Assembly: GCA_019918135.1 (NCBI GenBank)
Contig: WBZZ01006504.1
Location: 1-64,000 of the forward strand
Source: Paulinella micropora
Taxonomy: Eukaryota > Cercozoa > Imbricatea > Euglyphida > Paulinellidae
DNA: 64,000 bases
Reading direction: 5' to 3'
The notes under the pieces are model-generated. The model made no database searches, was not told where the DNA came from, and saw only the letters and a program-made list of their open reading frames with translations. Of the stretch, positions 33,991-44,100 are shown in pieces (positions within the stretch are counted from its first letter, which is position 1; the number at the start of each line of letters is the position of its first letter). The translations under genes and the position numbers were made by a program.

Positions 33991-34224
33991 CCCCAGGCCA
34001 GGTGGGTAGAATAGCTACACTAGCCCTCTGCACACCACAATACTGTTTGCACTATGCATCCCCTGTGACCTCGCCCCCCTCCTGTGACACATTGTTGACA
34101 GCCTCACACTACATGGCACAGAGCACACGTCCACGCTACATAGCACAGAGTACACGTTGCCAGGATGAAAAGAAGGCTTCACCAAAGCGTACCAGCCAAT
34201 ATGTTTTTCCAAGTCGTAGACAGT

Positions 34225-34570
34225 CAAGCAAAGGACGAGCAAATGTTCCGTAAAAGCGGCGCCTTTCGAGAGCCGCAGAAATCGGCTCCGAGGGTGCCAG
34301 AAACGGGCCAGAAAAGGGGCTTCCGGCCCGTTCCGGCTTGGAAACGGGCCAGAAACGGGCCAGAAAAGAAAAGGGGCTTCCGGCCCGTTCCGGCTTGGAA
34401 ACGGGCCAGAAACGGGCCAGAAAAGAAAAGGGGCTTTCGGCCCGTTCCGGCCCGGAAACGGGCCGGAAGAGACTGGCTTCCGGCCCGTTTCGAACAGGCA
34501 AGACTTGCCACAAAAAATGGCCCCCCGGCCTGTTTTAAGCCCCAAGAACGGGCCGGAAGTCCCTGGGGTG
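34225..34570. repeat. Tandem, self-complementary GGCCCGTT/AACGGGCC repeat
   Basis: A unit of about 57 bp, containing gaaacgggccagaaac and gcttccggcccgttccgg, is repeated two to three times. AACGGGCC and GGCCCGTT alternate about ten times in 300 bp, so one strand could fold into many alternative hairpins. The frames open here on both strands are repeat translations. Confidence 0.75.
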
Positions 34571-35202
34571 TGCACCTCCAACTGGTATCCGCAATGCGCA
34601 CCCGAAAAAGCCAGCCTGCGTTGCAGTTGCGAGCTAGGGCATGCAGAGATGTACCTGAGACAGAAGCTCTTTCCTTAGACGCTTGCTCTTTGCAGCAAGT
34701 TCGGGCACTACACATGCCAGCAGAGCAAGAGTCGTCGAGGCCAGAGACATAGGCAGGGTTCATAGTGTCGTGCTAGCAGGAAGAAGAAGACTTTGCAAAG
34801 GGAGAATCTGGTTAGGAGCTTCTGGCAGACGCCGAGGCTGGTCTGGGAGCTTGCGTGTCTTTTGGACCTGAAGCTACTGTAGCAGCTACTGTAGCAGTAT
34901 CTGCCACTGCCTCCCCCGGCTCGTCTGCATGCCCTGCCTCGTGCGCCTCCATGGTTAGAGAGGGATCCAAAGATTGTAGATGCGTCCTGCCTTCTCTTTG
35001 TGCACCTGCGATCTGTCAGTTATGCTCGCTCAAGCTAGCCGTTATCCTTTGAGTTCTTGAAACTAGCCACTTCGTGCAACCGCCACCTTTAAGTTCCTGA
35101 AGTAGATTAGCCGCGGAGTTGAATCTAGTGCAACCGCCGTCCTCTAAGTTCTTGAAACAGTTTCATCTCGTCTATCCTGCACTCTTCACATTGCTCTGCG
35201 CT
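34571..35202. other. Intergenic stretch with small direct repeats
   Basis: Contains gtgcaaccgcc...ttaagttcctgaa-type units three times at about 35040-35160 and two copies of agctactgtagcag near 34872-34893. No convincing gene. Confidence 0.5.
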
Positions 35203-35435
35203 GGGGGGGGGGGGGGGGAGACACGCATACACAGCCAAAGACACACTCCAAGACAGAGACACACACAGCCAAAGACACCCACACGCAGAGAGCGAGAGGC
35301 ACAGACAGAGAGACACCTACACACACAGAGAGAGAGGGAGAGAGACACGCCGAGAGAAAGAGAGAGACACACCGAGAGAGAGAAAGAGACACCGACAGAG
35401 AGACACATACATAGTGAGAGAGAGACAGAGACACA
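35203..35435. repeat. G run and (ACAGAGAG)-type microsatellite
   Basis: A G run at 35203-35218, then ACACAG/AGAGAG-type repeats to about 35435. Frames here are repeat translations. Confidence 0.9.
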
Positions 35436-35928
35436 GACTGCGATTGGGCAGGAAGGAGGGGGCAGAGAGCCAACCAAGAGTGTGGCAGACCGTGTCTTTT
35501 CACGTTGGCTGGGCTCTTGCTGGTTGGTGGTGCACAGGTTAGTCCATGCCCAGCCACAGAGGACGACGATCCTCCAGAGCCATCCGAGCACGTTCACCTA
35601 CTCTCGCACCCTCACTGGCGCCCGAGGGCCAACCAGAGGGTTCGGTCGCCGGACGCAGACGGCGTGCGGCGGCTAGAGAGCACAAGAAGTCCAGTGCGCG
35701 GACACCGTTCATCGCGCCAGGCGGGTCTGTGTCCGCCCCCCTTGCCACCCCAGAGGTACTGCCCGGCGCTGCCTGCTTTCCTTGCTGGCAGAGGCCGAGG
35801 CCTGGCGCAAAAGGGGGTGACAGCAGCGGCGTGTCTGTCTGCGCGCGGCAAGAGGGAGGGCACAAGAGAGGGAGTGCACAAGAGAGGGACAGGCCAGAGC
35901 GTGCTTCTCAGACAACTCACGGTGTGCG

Positions 35929-38727
35929 ATGGCTGGCTGGCTGTTGCAGACTGACGGTAGCCGCGCCGAGGGCTGCCTGCCGACACCTGCTTCGGCCCGG
36001 GAAGGGCGGCCACGCTCGGCCCGCCTCGCGGCAGTAGCTGGCCGGCCTAAGCATTGGGCCCCCGACTTTCTCTACGCTCCGCCCCGCCGGCCCCGTCGGG
36101 TCTTGGACAACATCTTCGAGCGCCTGACCCCGCCCGAGCCAGCCCAGCCCGTGGCCTCAGCTGCGGGCGCACGGGACGAGGGAGCGAGGCCCGTGGCTGC
36201 GGGGGCGGCCTACGTACGGGACGAGGGAGCGGAGCCCCGGCTCCGTCGGCACACGCACGGGACGAGGGAGCGGGGCCCGTGGCTGCGGGGGCGGCACACG
36301 CACGGGGCGGGGGAGCGGGGCCCGTGGCTGCGGGGGCGGCCTACGTACGGGACGAGGGAGCGGGCAGGGGGGCGGCCGACGCACGGGGCGAGGGAGAGAG
36401 AGCGGAGTCTGAAGCTTCGGGGGCGGCACACGCGCGGGACGAGGGAATGTGGCCCGTGGCTGCGGGGGCGGCACACGCACGGGGCGAGGGAGCGGGGCCC
36501 GTGGCTGCGGGGGCGGCCTACGTACGGGACGAGGGGGCGGAGTCCCCGGCTCCGTCGGCACACGCACGGGGCAAGGGAGCGGGGCCCGTGGCTGCGGGGG
36601 CGGCACATGCACGGGGCGAGGGAGAGAGAGCGGAGTCTGTGGCTTCGGGGGCTGCCTACGTACGGGACGAGGGAGCGGAGTCCCCGGCTGCGTCGGCACA
36701 CGCGCGGGGAGCCAGAGCGGGGCCCGTGGCTGCGGGGGCGGCCTACGTACGGGACGAGGGGGCGGAGTCCCCGGCTCCGTCGGCACACGCACGGGGCGAG
36801 GGAGCGGGGCCCGTGGCTGCGGGGGCGGCCTACGTACGGGACGAGGGGGCGGAGTCCCCGGCTCCGTCGGCACACGCACGGGGCGAGGGAGCGGAGTCCC
36901 CGGCTCCGTCGGCACACGCGCAGGGGGCCAGAGCGGAGTCTGTGGCTTCGGGGGCTGCCTACGTACGGGACGAGGGAGCGGAGTCCCCGGCTCCGTCGGC
37001 ACACGCGCAGGGAGCCAGAGCGGGGCCCGTGGCTGCGGGGGCGGCCGACGTACGGGACGAGGGAGCGGAGTCCCCGGCTCCGTCGGCACATGTACGGGGC
37101 GAGGGAGCGGAGTCTGTGGCTTCGGGGGCGGCGCACGCGCGGGGCAAGGGAGCGGGGTCCGTGGCCTCGGGGGCGGCGCACGCGCGGGGCAAGGGAGCGG
37201 GGTCCGTGGCCTCGGGGGCGGCCGATGCACGGGGCGAGGGAGAAGGCACTGCGGAGTTGCGAGCGGAGGAAGAGGCATTGCTCGAGGAGGGGCTAGAAGA
37301 AGTGGAGTCTGAGCCAGAGGGCCTAGCGGGTGGTGCACTGGAGGAGGGGGAGGAGGGATCCGACAGCTCCGAGGAGGAGTCCGACAGCTCCGAGGTGGGG
37401 TCCGACAGCTCGCAGGAGGGTGTCCCTGGGGTCGAGAGTGCACACGGAGGAAGCCGGGGGGCGGAGCTCGGCCTAGCGCCGCCCGGGCCGCCCACCCAGG
37501 ACGCATCGCCCGCGGGTGAGCAGAGCGTTAGCACCCCGGCCGCCGGGGGGGGCGCCCCTTCACCCGGCCCTGGCGGGCCGGGGGTGCGCTTCGCGTCGCC
37601 CTTGGAAATCCACCTGTCGGGTAACCCTTTCTCCCCTAAACCCACTGCCCGCCCCTTCCCCCCCCCTCCCTGCAGGCACGCTCTCTCCCACACACACGCT
37701 CCACGCTGCACAGCAGTACACGCACACCGTGGCTGTCAGGGCTGTCGCCCGTCTCCCCGCTGCCGCTGCTGTTCGGTTCTCCTCCCACTGGTCCACCTCG
37801 CTCTGCTGCTGCTGCCCCCGCCCGCCGCGCCGGCTGCGGCATAGGTTCAGTTGCTCATGCTCGCTGTCTGTTTTGGCTTGCAGTGGGACAGCTCCCCGTG
37901 GAGCCCGAGCACGCGCACCCAGACCCGGGCGGCACGGGAGCCTGTGTCCAGCCCAGATATCCACGGGGCCGTATGCCTTACGACCCGCCGGACGAGGTGG
38001 ACCAGCTACTGGCCCACGGCGCGCAGTGCTACTCTGAGTCGAAGCTGTATCGCGGCCACGGCGGGGCCCGGGCAGAGGAAGAGTCGAAGCTGTATCGCGG
38101 CCACGGCGGGGCCCGGGCAGAGGAAGAGTCGAAGCTGTATCGCGGCCACGGCGGGGCCCGGGCAGAGGAAGAGTCGAAGCTGTCCCGTGGCCACGGCGGG
38201 GCCCAGACAGAGGAAGAGTCGAAGCTGTATCGCGGCCACGGCGGGGCCCGGGCAGAGGAAGAGTCGAAGCTGTCCCGTGGCCACGGCGGGGCCCATGCAG
38301 AGGAAGAGTCGAAGCTCCACCGCGGTGGTGAAGGCCAGGCGCGCACACACCCCCAGGGCGACTCGGCGGCCGGGTCGTGGCTAGACAGCAAGTCTCCGTG
38401 CCGGCCGCTGCTGGGGGGCAAGGTCCCGCGCCGGCCGCTGCTGGGGGGCAAGGTCCCGCGCCGGCCGCTAGTAGGCGGCAAGGACCCTCGCCCGGCCGGG
38501 GGAGACATCGATTGGCAAGGCGAGCAGCGCGCGGCCGAGACATCCTTCCTCAACTCTCGGTCACTGTCGTGTTTTGCCCTTCTTCTCGCCGCCCGCGGGC
38601 ACCCCGCCGCTGCCTGATCCTGCTGCTGCCTGTTGTTGTGTGTAACACCGCTGTCCTCTTCCTGTAGGACCATCTCTAGCCTCGTCGTGTACCGGCAGTC
38701 GAAAAAGTCCGCTCGTCCACCACCCTT

Positions 38728-38773
<46 letters not shown>

Positions 38774-39297
38774 GCTGTGTGTGTGGCTCGCGCCCCCCCC
38801 CCCTCAGCGCGTGTGCGGGTGTTGCTGCACACGTGTGTTGCTGTAGGCCTAAGCATGTCTGTGCGTGTCTGTGGCGTAGGACGTGGACTTGTGTGCGGGA
38901 GGGCTGCGCCCGGCGCAACAAGTACCAGCTGTTCGAGGACGGTGCCGAGGGGGGCTGCCATGCGTGTGGCACGCTCATGGGCTACACTGAGGCCCTCAGC
39001 AAGAAGGGCTACCAACTGGACGGGAGTTACCTACTCTGCGCCACGGATGTGCCCGGCCGGCGTTGCTACCAGGTGGCGCGCTTCTTCGTGTTCCCGGCGT
39101 GGCAGGGCATGTGCTACGTCTGCTCGCGGGCGGAGCTGCAACTCTGCCGGCGCCTGCTGAACGGCAGCTGCCACGTGTGCCAGGCGCCCGCGGCGGCCGT
39201 CGTGGGTGACTCGCTGGCCCTCGTCTGCGAAGACCACCTGCCGGGGGGCAGCAGCTCCGACGACGACGAGACAAGCGGCGGCAGCGACACAGAGTAG
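35929..39297 (+). CDS. Spliced, repeat-rich host gene with Cys-rich C-terminal domain
   Basis: A start at ATG 35929 gives HWAPDFLYAPPRRPRRVLDN and then 1 kb of short repeats (type ARDEGAGPVAAGAAYV). These end in an acidic stretch (LLEEGLEEVESEPEGL, GSDSSEEESDSSE). Intron 37621-37883 (CTGTCGG/gtaacc...gcttgcag/TGGGAC) joins in phase to VGQLPVEPEHAHPDP and seven 45-bp repeats (ESKLYRGHGGARAEE). A second intron ends at 38667 (cttcctgtag). The last exon begins at about 38880 after gtggcgtag and holds a domain with about a dozen Cys (GGCHACGTL, GMCYVCSRAEL, GSCHVCQAP), probably zinc-binding, then an acidic tail. At 36231-36240 one repeat unit is one T short, shifting the frame; both frames stay open. 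Family unknown. Confidence 0.55.
36180..37235. repeat. GC-rich coding minisatellite (42-48 bp units)
   Basis: About two dozen imperfect units built from gtggctgcgggggcggc, tacgtacgggacgaggg and gcggagtccccggctcc. Unit types alternate (GPVAAGAA, SPAPSAHA, SVASGAA). All six frames are nearly stop-free here. Confidence 0.9.
38036..38312 (+). repeat. 45-bp coding tandem repeat
   Basis: Six to seven copies of a 45-bp unit encoding ESKLYRGHGGARAEE, with a YR/SR alternation. It lies inside the second exon of the gene at 35929-39297 and preserves the frame. Confidence 0.9.
38738..38775. repeat. (CT)n microsatellite in an intron
   Basis: A TC/CT run in the presumed intron between 38.7 and 38.88 kb. 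Confidence 0.9.
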
Positions 39298-39901
39298 ATA
39301 CCGAGTCCAGCAGACACCTGAGCGCTAGTGTTGACGCTAGCGGTTCACACAACCACCACTGCGCCTGCAGTCTAGTATTGCTACCAGCCCGCGCTAGCGG
39401 AAGCTAGCTCTTTGGCAAACGGTGGCTCCTGTTGTATAGCAGGCATCGGGCACAGGCCTAGGCCTTATTAAAAGCGTTTTGCGTCCAAGAAATTATTAGC
39501 AAGTTATTAATATCTTATTATGCTAAGTCACCGGGCAGGTGATTTACAACAAGTTGCACATTCACTTGTGATCATTCAGTACATTCCCTGCCTAGGGGGG
39601 GGGTGGTGCGGCCACGTGCATATTTGTGCAGACAGACTTCACGTTCTTCAGGCCAAGTGCTTGCCCCCCGATCCACTGCGCTGACTCTCTTAGAGTGACC
39701 TGGAAAAGATTCATTTTAGCTATGATGCTTGGAGGAAAGGATTTTGTTGGGCAGACTGATGCGCCTGTAGTGTTACTCAACGTAAAACCTTGTCAGGCTA
39801 TTTAATTAAAACAAGTTTAGCTCCCGCTTCCCTTATGCTTTCAATCAGCCGGCGTCAGAAAGCTCATCACAAACAACAGCTTGCTTTAGCGAGCGTTCTT
39901 G
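39298..39901. other. Intergenic, convergent 3' regions
   Basis: No gene seen. TATTAAA-type polyadenylation signals near 39465 (plus) would suit the upstream gene. Confidence 0.4.
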
Positions 39902-40399
39902 TCAATGTAGACGCACAAAGGCGCTAGGGTCCAGATTGGCAGGTGTATCCTGGCGCTGTGATTCGTAGATCGCGTCCACTAGCTGTCGAAGCTTCAGGTA
40001 CAAGGCTCCGAGGTACACGATTATGGTGGCGAGACCGGCACAGGTCGCTTGCTTGAGCCAACGCTGCTCTTGGTCCGGCGGGGACTGGTAGCGTATGGCG
40101 CCGTTGGCAATCACTGCAAGGGCCGCAACCCCTACAACCCATACGAGAACCAGCGGAGTGACATCCCAGAGCATCAGGGAACCACGCGCGACGATCCCGG
40201 GCGGCGGGCGAATAGTGCGCGCTGCCTGGCTCCAGCCTACTCCTCCGCCCTGTTCCAGCTTAGACGCTTCCATTCCGAACGCTATTGTCGCTTCTCTATT
40301 TCTGCCTTGACAGGTTTCTGCAGGGAAAGCTGTGAATGGGGCGTGGGTTTGCTCCCCCGGGATCGTGAAGAGAGTGCGGCAAGGGCGCACTCTCCCCAC
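39902..40399 (-). CDS. Small putative two-helix membrane protein
   Basis: An open frame of up to 165 codons. An internal Met (MEASKLEQGGGVGW) is a more likely start than the upstream one, which would follow a low-quality leader. The C-terminal half has two hydrophobic helices, LMLWDVTPLVLVWVVGVAAL and CAGLATIIVYLGALYLKL, separated by a charged loop (RYQSPPDQEQRWLKQ), then a polar tail (VDAIYESQRQDTPAN). This hairpin topology is consistent with an organelle or ER membrane protein. Family not recognised. The frame could also be one exon of a longer gene. Confidence 0.45.
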   Translation of the reverse strand: MGRVRPCRTLFTIPGEQTHAPFTAFPAETCQGRNREATIAFGMEASKLEQGGGVGWSQAARTIRPPPGIVARGSLMLWDVTPLVLVWVVGVAALAVIANGAIRYQSPPDQEQRWLKQATCAGLATIIVYLGALYLKLRQLVDAIYESQRQDTPANLDPSAFVRLH

Positions 40400-41173
40400 C
40401 TTGGTATCTCCCCTTCCTTCCCCTCCTCTCCCTCCCGCTCTCCCTCTCCCTATCTTATTCCCCTCCAGCCTCTAGTACTCACCGCCAGGTGTAAAGCAAT
40501 GTCGAGCTTTTAAATAAAAACTTCTTTTTTCATTTTTTGATGCGCTCCCCTCTCCCCCCTCCTCGTCCCTTTACCGCTCTTAGTTTTCAGGCCAGGGGTT
40601 TGGCAGTGGACAGGGGACCATTCTGCATCTTCCGTGCTAGATTCACGAATAGCCTAGATTCCTGTGCTCTGGCTCTGTGCGCGAGTGCGTCCAAAGGCGG
40701 GCCTGCCGTCTTTAGACGCACACGCGCACACAATTACAAAGGCCTTGTTGTTGGAAAGGTCAGATTGCTTGGATTGGAACCTTGTGGGGGTAAACCCCAC
40801 CAAGACTGGCAGATAGCAGGGGAGGGAGAGTGAAAGGGCAACACACTGCACCTCCCGCTCGCTCCTTAGAGGAGGGCAAAGCACCTCCAACTCCCCCCCC
40901 CCCTCTGCCCATTGATCTAGGCTTAGCAAAGAAAGAGACACAAGGAGAAGAACGTGCCTCTCTCTTCCCCACCTCCTTCCTCTTCTCTTTTTCTCTTTTC
41001 ACTCATTCTGTTCTTCCTTCCCCGCCTGAGAACTTGGGGAACGAGGCATCTTTTCTTTTTTCTTTTTTATTATTACTATTGGAAGGACTTTCTCTGGGCT
41101 TTACAATATTAAAGCGAAGGTTATGTGTGGCATTCATAGCATGTCAAGACTGGACCCGCAGCATGCGCTTTGT
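40400..41173. other. Intergenic, CT-rich
   Basis: Pyrimidine-rich stretches at 40400-40480 and 40540-40570 and purine/pyrimidine-biased text around 40850-41080. No gene supported on either strand. Confidence 0.5.
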
Positions 41174-44100
41174 TTAATTCAAAGCACACAAGACACCATG
41201 CAACATGTAGTTGGTCTTGTTTATTTGCTGGGCTGCTAGGGTGGTAGCTCCGCCAGGCCACATAAACAGGGACGGCAAATTGAGGAAAAGCCCTGACGAT
41301 TGTGGTGCCCAATACTTGTCAATAAATTTAGAGCCTAACGTACTGCAGGCTGTGCCCCCCGCGGGTCCGACCCCGTTTAGCCCGCGGTAGTCGCCGATGC
41401 TAGTACATTGGCCAGAGGCCATGACATAGTATTGGGTATCGACAAGATCGGAGAGCATGTATTCGTTCTTAAGCAAAATGTGAAAGCCGTAATTGCACGC
41501 GCCTCCGGAAGTAAGCCCCCGCAGATAAGGTGCGCCGCGTTGTCCAAGGTCCACGGTTGAACTTACGAAAAGTCCGGGGGTAGTGAAGCTCGCGGGGCAG
41601 GCTACGACCTTGCTATCCATCTGATAACTCACTCCGCTTGTCTTGTGAGAGCTACAGGCCCCGTAAAAGCAGCCCGTTGACGTTCCACCGTACCAGCCGC
41701 TACCGCAGGTGCAAGCATAGTTAGTAGCGTCTGTTCTAGTGCAACCGGGGCAGCACCACAAGCGAAAGTACACATCCGCCATGGTAGCCTGTCCGCTGGC
41801 GGCCGGCTGGATCTTGGTGATCACGAACCTGTAATACGAGTACGGACCTGGCGCGCTTAGGTTGTACGTGCGCTCGTGCCCTTGTACCAGGGCCTGTGCA
41901 TTGCTTATATTCGACAAAACGTACCACGACACCGCGTCCTCGCTGCCTAAAAGTGCAAAGCTCACGGGATGGCCCGGGCACGCCGTGCTACCACCGCTTA
42001 CGTACCTGCAGGCAAAAGAGTAGCTTGTCAGGACAACCGCCGCCGTTTTGGCTATTTGCACCCACTCGCCCGCGACGCCCGCCGTGCTCTGAGCTCCCGT
42101 GTACGTCCCATCCGCTGTGCTATAGGCGGCGGCCGACGACCAAGTGTTTGAACTAGCGGTGTCTGCTCCCAGCAGCGTGTATACCGACGAAGGATTGCTG
42201 CTGCCGGTAACAGCCCAAGAACCCAACGTGTTGGAAGTCCACGTCTGATGGAAGGAAGTATCGCAATCGCGCGGATAGTTACTACACGTGTTGTAGTGAA
42301 AGCAGCCTCTGCTGAGCCCCCCGCCTGCCCAGCCCGCGTTGCAGGTACAAGTGTAACTTTCGGCGGGTGTGTTTGCGCACGAAGGACAGCACCAGGTCCT
42401 CAAGAACATCCTGCCAATCTGTGCATACGCATTGGTACCCCCTGTGGGCACAGTCAGGACGACGAGCCGGTAGGTGGAGTAACTTCCGGGCTGTGCTATC
42501 TTGTAGGTGCGTTCCTCGCCCATGAAAGTAAAGGGATTCACAGAGGATTGGTACAGGTTCGTCCACTGCACTCCGTCATTGGTTGCCATCAGCGCAAAAC
42601 TCGTGGGCGGCCACACATCAATCGCAGCCAGGACTACGTGGGTCACGACAAAGTTTGCCCAGTCGCCGCTGATTTGCAAGTACTCACCCAGGAGGCCGCC
42701 GGTATTAACAGTAGCAGCATAATTTCCTGCACTGTTATACGTTGCTTGACTCGATCGCCAATAATTGCCGGCAGCGCTGGTGAAGGCCTTCCAGCCGTTA
42801 TACCCAATACTTTGACTAGAGCTTGAAATAGAATATCTGTTAGAGCTAGAGGTATACGGACTGGTTGTGAAGTCCACGAAATCCAGCACCTCGTCACAGT
42901 TGCTGAGCCAGGCCACGCACTCGTTTATCTGCGGCGTAGGCGTGGGTGATGGCGTTCCGGAGCGTGTGGACGTAACAGAAATGGTCGGTGTTCTGGTCGG
43001 AGAGGTTGAACTGGTCAGGGAAATTGAACTGGTCGGTGACGTTGAGACGGTCGGTGTGATGGAAATCGTCGGCGTCACGGACGGTGTCCTGGACGACGTT
43101 ACGGACGGCGTCACGGAAGTAGTGGGCGTCACGGAAATAGTGGGCGTCACGGAAAGGGTGGGCGTCGTCGTCACGGAGCTGGTCGCCGTCACGGATACAG
43201 TGGGCGTACGGGATGGTGTCGCGGACGGTGTCACGGAAATGGTCGGCGTCACGGAGATGGTGGGCGTCGTCGTCACGGAGATGGTGGGCGTCACGGAAAT
43301 AGTGGGTGTGCGCGTCACGGAAATACTGGGCGTCACAGAAATAGTGGGCGTCACGGAAACGGTGGTTGTGCGTGTCACGGAAATGCTAGGCGTCACGGAA
43401 ATGGTCGGCGTCACCGAAATGGTCGGCGTCGCCGTCACGGAAATGGTCGGCGTCACCGAAATGGTCGCCGTCACGGACACGGAGGCCGTCGCCGTCGCGG
43501 ACCGTGTCGCCGAGGTGGTGGGTGTCACCGACACGGTCGGCGTCACGGAGAGGGTCGGCGTCACCGAGGTGCAGGGCGTGACTGACACGGTCGGCGTCGC
43601 GGTCCGTGTCGCCGAGATGGTGGGCGTCACGGACACGGTCGGCGTCACGGAGAGGGTCGGCGTCACCGAGGTGGTGGGCGTCACGGAAACAGTCGGCGTC
43701 ATCGAGGTGGTGGGCGTCACAGAAACCGTCGGCGTCACCGACAAGGTTGGGGAGCTGGTGCGCGTCGCCGAGGCGGTCGGCGAAGGCGACGCGGTCGACG
43801 TGGTCGAGGCGCCGGGCGACTGTGAAGGCGTGGGCGTCACCGAGGCGGTCGGCGTCACTGAGACAGTCGACGTCACGGAGGGTGTCACGGAGCTGGTCGG
43901 CGTCATCGACCGGGTGGGCGTCACGGAGCTGGTCGCCGTCACTGAGCCGCTGGGTGTTACCGAGGCGGTTGGCGTCACCGAGCCGCTGGGCGTCACCGGG
44001 CCGCTGGGCGCCACCGAAGCGGTTGGCGTCACTGAGCCGCTGGGCGTCACCGAGCCGCTGGGCGTCAAGGACGGCGTGACCGATTCCGACGGTGTCTGGG

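Noticed and set aside
34015-34763. Frames with GPFPSRNGPEAPF-type repeats as a gene
   Set aside because: Open on both strands because of the self-complementary repeat; no start, domain or splice structure.
36157-37506. Long minus-strand frames rich in Pro/Arg
   Set aside because: Repeat-driven open frames opposite the GC-rich coding minisatellite; no start context, domain or exon structure supports them.
38036-38312. 45-bp direct repeats as a possible array or regulatory iteron
   Set aside because: Frame-preserving coding repeat within a spliced exon.
39592-39780. A 62-codon minus-strand frame in the intergenic region
   Set aside because: No domain, no coding bias, and it ends in a C/G run.
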